Below, piece by piece: positions 38,019 through 40,740 of a stretch of 40,740 nucleotides of DNA; the first letter of the stretch is position 1, and each line of letters opens with the position of its first letter. The DNA lies in NCBI GenBank assembly GCA_028287185.1, contig JAQBQD010000124.1:1-40740 (forward strand), given 5' to 3'. The notes beneath the pieces are model-generated. The model made no database searches and had not been told where the DNA came from. It was given only the letters and a program-made list of their open reading frames with translations. The DNA is from Gemmatimonadota bacterium (GTDB lineage: Bacteria > Gemmatimonadota > Gemmatimonadetes > Longimicrobiales > Longimicrobiaceae). The translations under genes were made by a program, and so were the position numbers.

Positions 38019-40740
38019 GTCGCTCCCCGCGCGGGAGCGTGGGTTGAAACCCCTTTGGATGAAGCCATGAACCCTCACCTGGTCGTCGCTCCCCGCGCGG
38101 GAGCGTGGGTTGAAACATCGAGTTGGGCATCGGCCGCCGCAAGCGTGAGCGTCGCTCCCCGCGCGGGAGCGTGGGTTGAAACTACGAGGTGCAGGAGGGT
38201 TCGGCAGGGCGTCGCGTCGCTCCCCGCGCGGGAGCGTGGGTTGAAACGGCACTAAGGTCGAGTGCGTGGAGCGTCTGCGTGGGTCGCTCCCCGCGCGGGA
38301 GCGTGGGTTGAAACGTCTCGTACCAGCCGGGCGCACAATACCAGTCCCGTCGCTCCCCGCGCGGGAGCGTGGGTTGAAACCACCGCACCCAACTCAGATG
38401 CTGGCATACAGGAAACTGTCGCTCCCCGCGCGGGAGCGTGGGTTGAAACAACTCCCACACCAGGCGCGAGCCGGACTTGGGGGTGTCGCTCCCCGCGCGG
38501 GAGCGTGGGTTGAAACACGCGCAGCAGGAACGGGGACACCGGCTGCGCCACGTCGCTCCCCGCGCGGGAGCGTGGGTTGAAACCCGAACCACACCGCGCG
38601 CACCTTCGCGGGCGGCCGTCGCTCCCCGCGCGGGAGCGTGGGTTGAAACCAGCTTGTTGTACCGCGGATCGTTCAGCCGGTAGTGTCGCTCCCCGCGCGG
38701 GAGCGTGGGTTGAAACGCCATCACGCGCTGGTCGAACGGCGCGTAGGGGAGGTCGCTCCCCGCGCGGGAGCGTGGGTTGAAACCTCGACTACATGGACGA
38801 CCTCGCCAACCGCAAGATCGTCGCTCCCCGCGCGGGAGCGTGGGTTGAAACACCCGGACGTGAACCCCGACCCCGCCGCGCACGCCGTCGCTCCCCGCGC
38901 GGGAGCGTGGGTTGAAACGCGAAGCTGCTCACGGGCGGCAGCGGGCTCGCCTGTCGCTCCCCGCGCGGGAGCGTGGGTTGAAACGCCTCCGGCACGGTCA
39001 TGGGGTGTCCGTGGGGGTGTCGCTCCCCGCGCGGGAGCGTGGGTTGAAACACCACCCGCGGCGACGCGGAGACGTTCGTGGACGGTCGCTCCCCGCGCGG
39101 GAGCGTGGGTTGAAACCGGAAGTGGAACCGCCTCGTCGCCAAGCGGGATCGTCGCTCCCCGCGCGGGAGCGTGGGTTGAAACGACGTCGCTCTCCCCCGC
39201 GCCGATCTCATACGCCACCCGTCGCTCCCCGCGCGGGAGCGTGGGTTGAAACGACGCTCATACGTAGTCCCCTCGCTTGGGTGTGTGTCGCTCCCCGCGC
39301 GGGAGCGTGGGTTGAAACGTGGAGGACAAGGCCGTGCTCATCCGCCGCCTGTGTCGCTCCCCGCGCGGGAGCGTGGGTTGAAACAGGTTTCAACCTGCAA
39401 CGGCACGCCCTCGGGCACGTCGCTCCCCGCGCGGGAGCGTGGGTTGAAACCTCGTACTCGCAGACTACGCGTCCGTCTACGGAGGTCGCTCCCCGCGCGG
39501 GAGCGTGGGTTGAAACGGACTCGGCCCCCTCGATCTCCAGCGGCAGCTGCGTCGCTCCCCGCGCGGGAGCGTGGGTTGAAACAAGAAGACCCTGGAAGGG
39601 TGGGGCAACATCCTGTGTCGCTCCCCGCGCGGGAGCGTGGGTTGAAACAGGGCGATGGACTCCGCCTTGGACGGGTCGAGGGCGTCGCTCCCCGCGCGGG
39701 AGCGTGGGTTGAACCGCCCTGGCGGCCGGGAAGACCGCGGGTGCGGAGTGTCGCTCCCCGCGCGGGAGCGTGGGTTGAAACGTCCTGTCGGAGGCGGAGC
39801 GCGCTCGGGGGTTCGTGTCGCTCCCCGCGCGGGAGCGTGGGTTGAAACGTCGTCGGACCCGGGCACCGGAGCGGCGGCCTGGTGTCGCTCCCCGCGCGGG
39901 AGCGTGGGTTGAAACGATCTCCGCGCGCTCCGCCTCGGCCGTGATCGCGTCGCTCCCCGCGCGGGAGCGTGGGTTGAAACCCTGGTTGAGCGCTCGGTCG
40001 CATGAGCCCGAAGCCGGTCGCTCCCCGCGCGGGAGCGTGGGTTGAAACCTCTCCCGGGCCCAAGCTCGGACGATCGCCGCTACAGTCGCTCCCCGCGCGG
40101 GAGCGTGGGTTGAAACCGACGGGAATACTGATGGCTACGAAAGCGAAGGAGGTCGCTCCCCGCGCGGGAGCGTGGGTTGAAACGGCTCCGGCCGCCTCCG
40201 AGAGCTGGACGCGTCGGTCGCTCCCCGCGCGGGAGCGTGGGTTGAAACAGCGCGGCGGACGTGGAGACGATCCGCGCATCCGTCGCTCCCCGCGCGGGAG
40301 CGTGGGTTGAAACGTGGGGGCGGATGCGGACGGCTGACCTGCCGCGCTGTCGCTCCCCGCGCGGGAGCGTGGGTTGAAACTGGCTTACCGTGCGCGTGCC
40401 ATCGTTCTCCAGGGGTCGCTCCCCGCGCGGGAGCGTGGGTTGAAACCGGGATGTTGTTGGCCGTGAGATGGACCGACACGTGTCGCTCCCCGCGCGGGAG
40501 CGTGGGTTGAAACGACGTGCTGAACCCGCTGGCGTACGTCGGCTGCGGTCGCTCCCCGCGCGGGAGCGTGGGTTGAAACGACGCGGCAGCGCCCAAGGCG
40601 CGCTCGCCGCTCGCGTCGCTCCCCGCGCGGGAGCGTGGGTTGAAACCTGATGCGCCGCCCCGCGGCAGCTCGGAAAGGCGGTCGCTCCCCGCGCGGGAGC
40701 GTGGGTTGAAACCTCCGCAGCGAGGTAGACCGCGCGGCGG
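38019..40740 (+). CRISPR. type I-C CRISPR array, at least 41 repeats, continues beyond the window
   Basis: The 32-base repeat begins GTCGCTCCCC, contains the stem CGCTCCC-CGCG-GGGAGCG type hairpin, and ends GTGGGTTGAAAC, as in type I-C repeats. I located 41 repeat starts from 38019 to 40681. The 40 complete spacers are 33-38 bases, mostly 34 or 35, with the longest (38) at 39183-39220. All repeats are identical except the 26th (39684-39715), which ends GAACC instead of GAAAC. The last spacer is cut by the window edge. The array is in the same direction as the cas operon, with the leader on its left. Several spacers read as open peptide coding, for example KKTLEGWGNIL at 39583. Confidence 0.98.

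Noticed and set aside
39183..39220. Spacer 18 (38 bases) starts with GTCGCTC and CCCGCGC pieces that look like part of a repeat
   Set aside because: The match is interrupted by three bases and lacks the rest of the repeat; a GC-rich spacer can resemble the repeat by chance.
37986..40650. Many open frames across the array, with repeated APRAGAWVET, SLPARERGLK or STHAPARGAT peptides
   Set aside because: They are translations of the CRISPR repeat in different frames; the array structure explains them fully.
1..40740. tRNA, rRNA, intact insertion sequences or prophage genes
   Set aside because: I found no sequence with tRNA cloverleaf features, no rRNA, no transposase and no phage structural gene.

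Overview
The window is 40.7 kb of very GC-rich bacterial chromosome, roughly 70% by eye. Genes are dense on both strands, often overlapping by 4 bases, and GTG or TTG starts are common. There is a large TonB-dependent receptor with a carboxypeptidase-like N-terminal domain, several lipoproteins, an M1 peptidase and a bacterial deoxyhypusine-synthase homologue. This suggests a Gram-negative, diderm organism, and the combination resembles Gemmatimonadota (Longimicrobium-like). The phylum is my inference; there is no rRNA or tRNA in the window to test it.

Layout. Positions 1-5800 (mostly minus strand) hold an AraC-type regulator, a MaoC-like hydratase, a YjbQ-family enzyme next to a PQQ-type sugar dehydrogenase lipoprotein, a DUF6941-like protein and a lipoprotein. 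Positions 6240-13262 (plus) hold a LOG-family protein, the deoxyhypusine-synthase homologue, a small-protein/nucleotidyltransferase pair that looks like a toxin-antitoxin module, an M20 amidohydrolase and a GAF-PAS-GGDEF-EAL protein whose GGDEF motif is degenerate. Positions 13498-18907 hold a ChaN-like lipoprotein, a methyltransferase divergent from a multi-spanning glycosyltransferase, and a PLP aminotransferase. Positions 19436-23110 hold two convergent CrcB fluoride channel genes, an M1 peptidase and a small TSUP permease. Positions 23270-24839 are a three-gene overlapping operon ending in pyrE. Positions 25125-29246 hold the TonB receptor and a Cys-rich lipoprotein, followed by a decayed copy of a receptor C-terminus.

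From 29966 to the right edge lies a complete type I-C CRISPR-Cas locus in the order cas3-cas5c-cas8c(with internal cas11c)-cas7c-cas4-cas1-cas2, then a leader and an array of at least 41 repeats that runs off the window. Cas5c processes the crRNA. Cas8c, Cas7c, Cas11c and Cas5c form Cascade. Cas3 degrades the target, and Cas1-Cas2-Cas4 acquire spacers.

The most notable observations are: a sharply lower-GC block inside cas8c (about 52% GC against about 70% around it), which looks like an allele swap in the N-terminal, PAM-reading part of the protein; a spacer that can fold back on the crRNA 5' handle; a leader with three copies of an 8-base motif; two families of intergenic palindromic repeats; and a convergent CrcB pair whose charge patterns predict opposite membrane topologies. 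I found no wholly new multi-gene system. The nucleotidyltransferase pair, the two unknown genes coupled to pyrE and the Cys-rich lipoprotein are the least understood genes.
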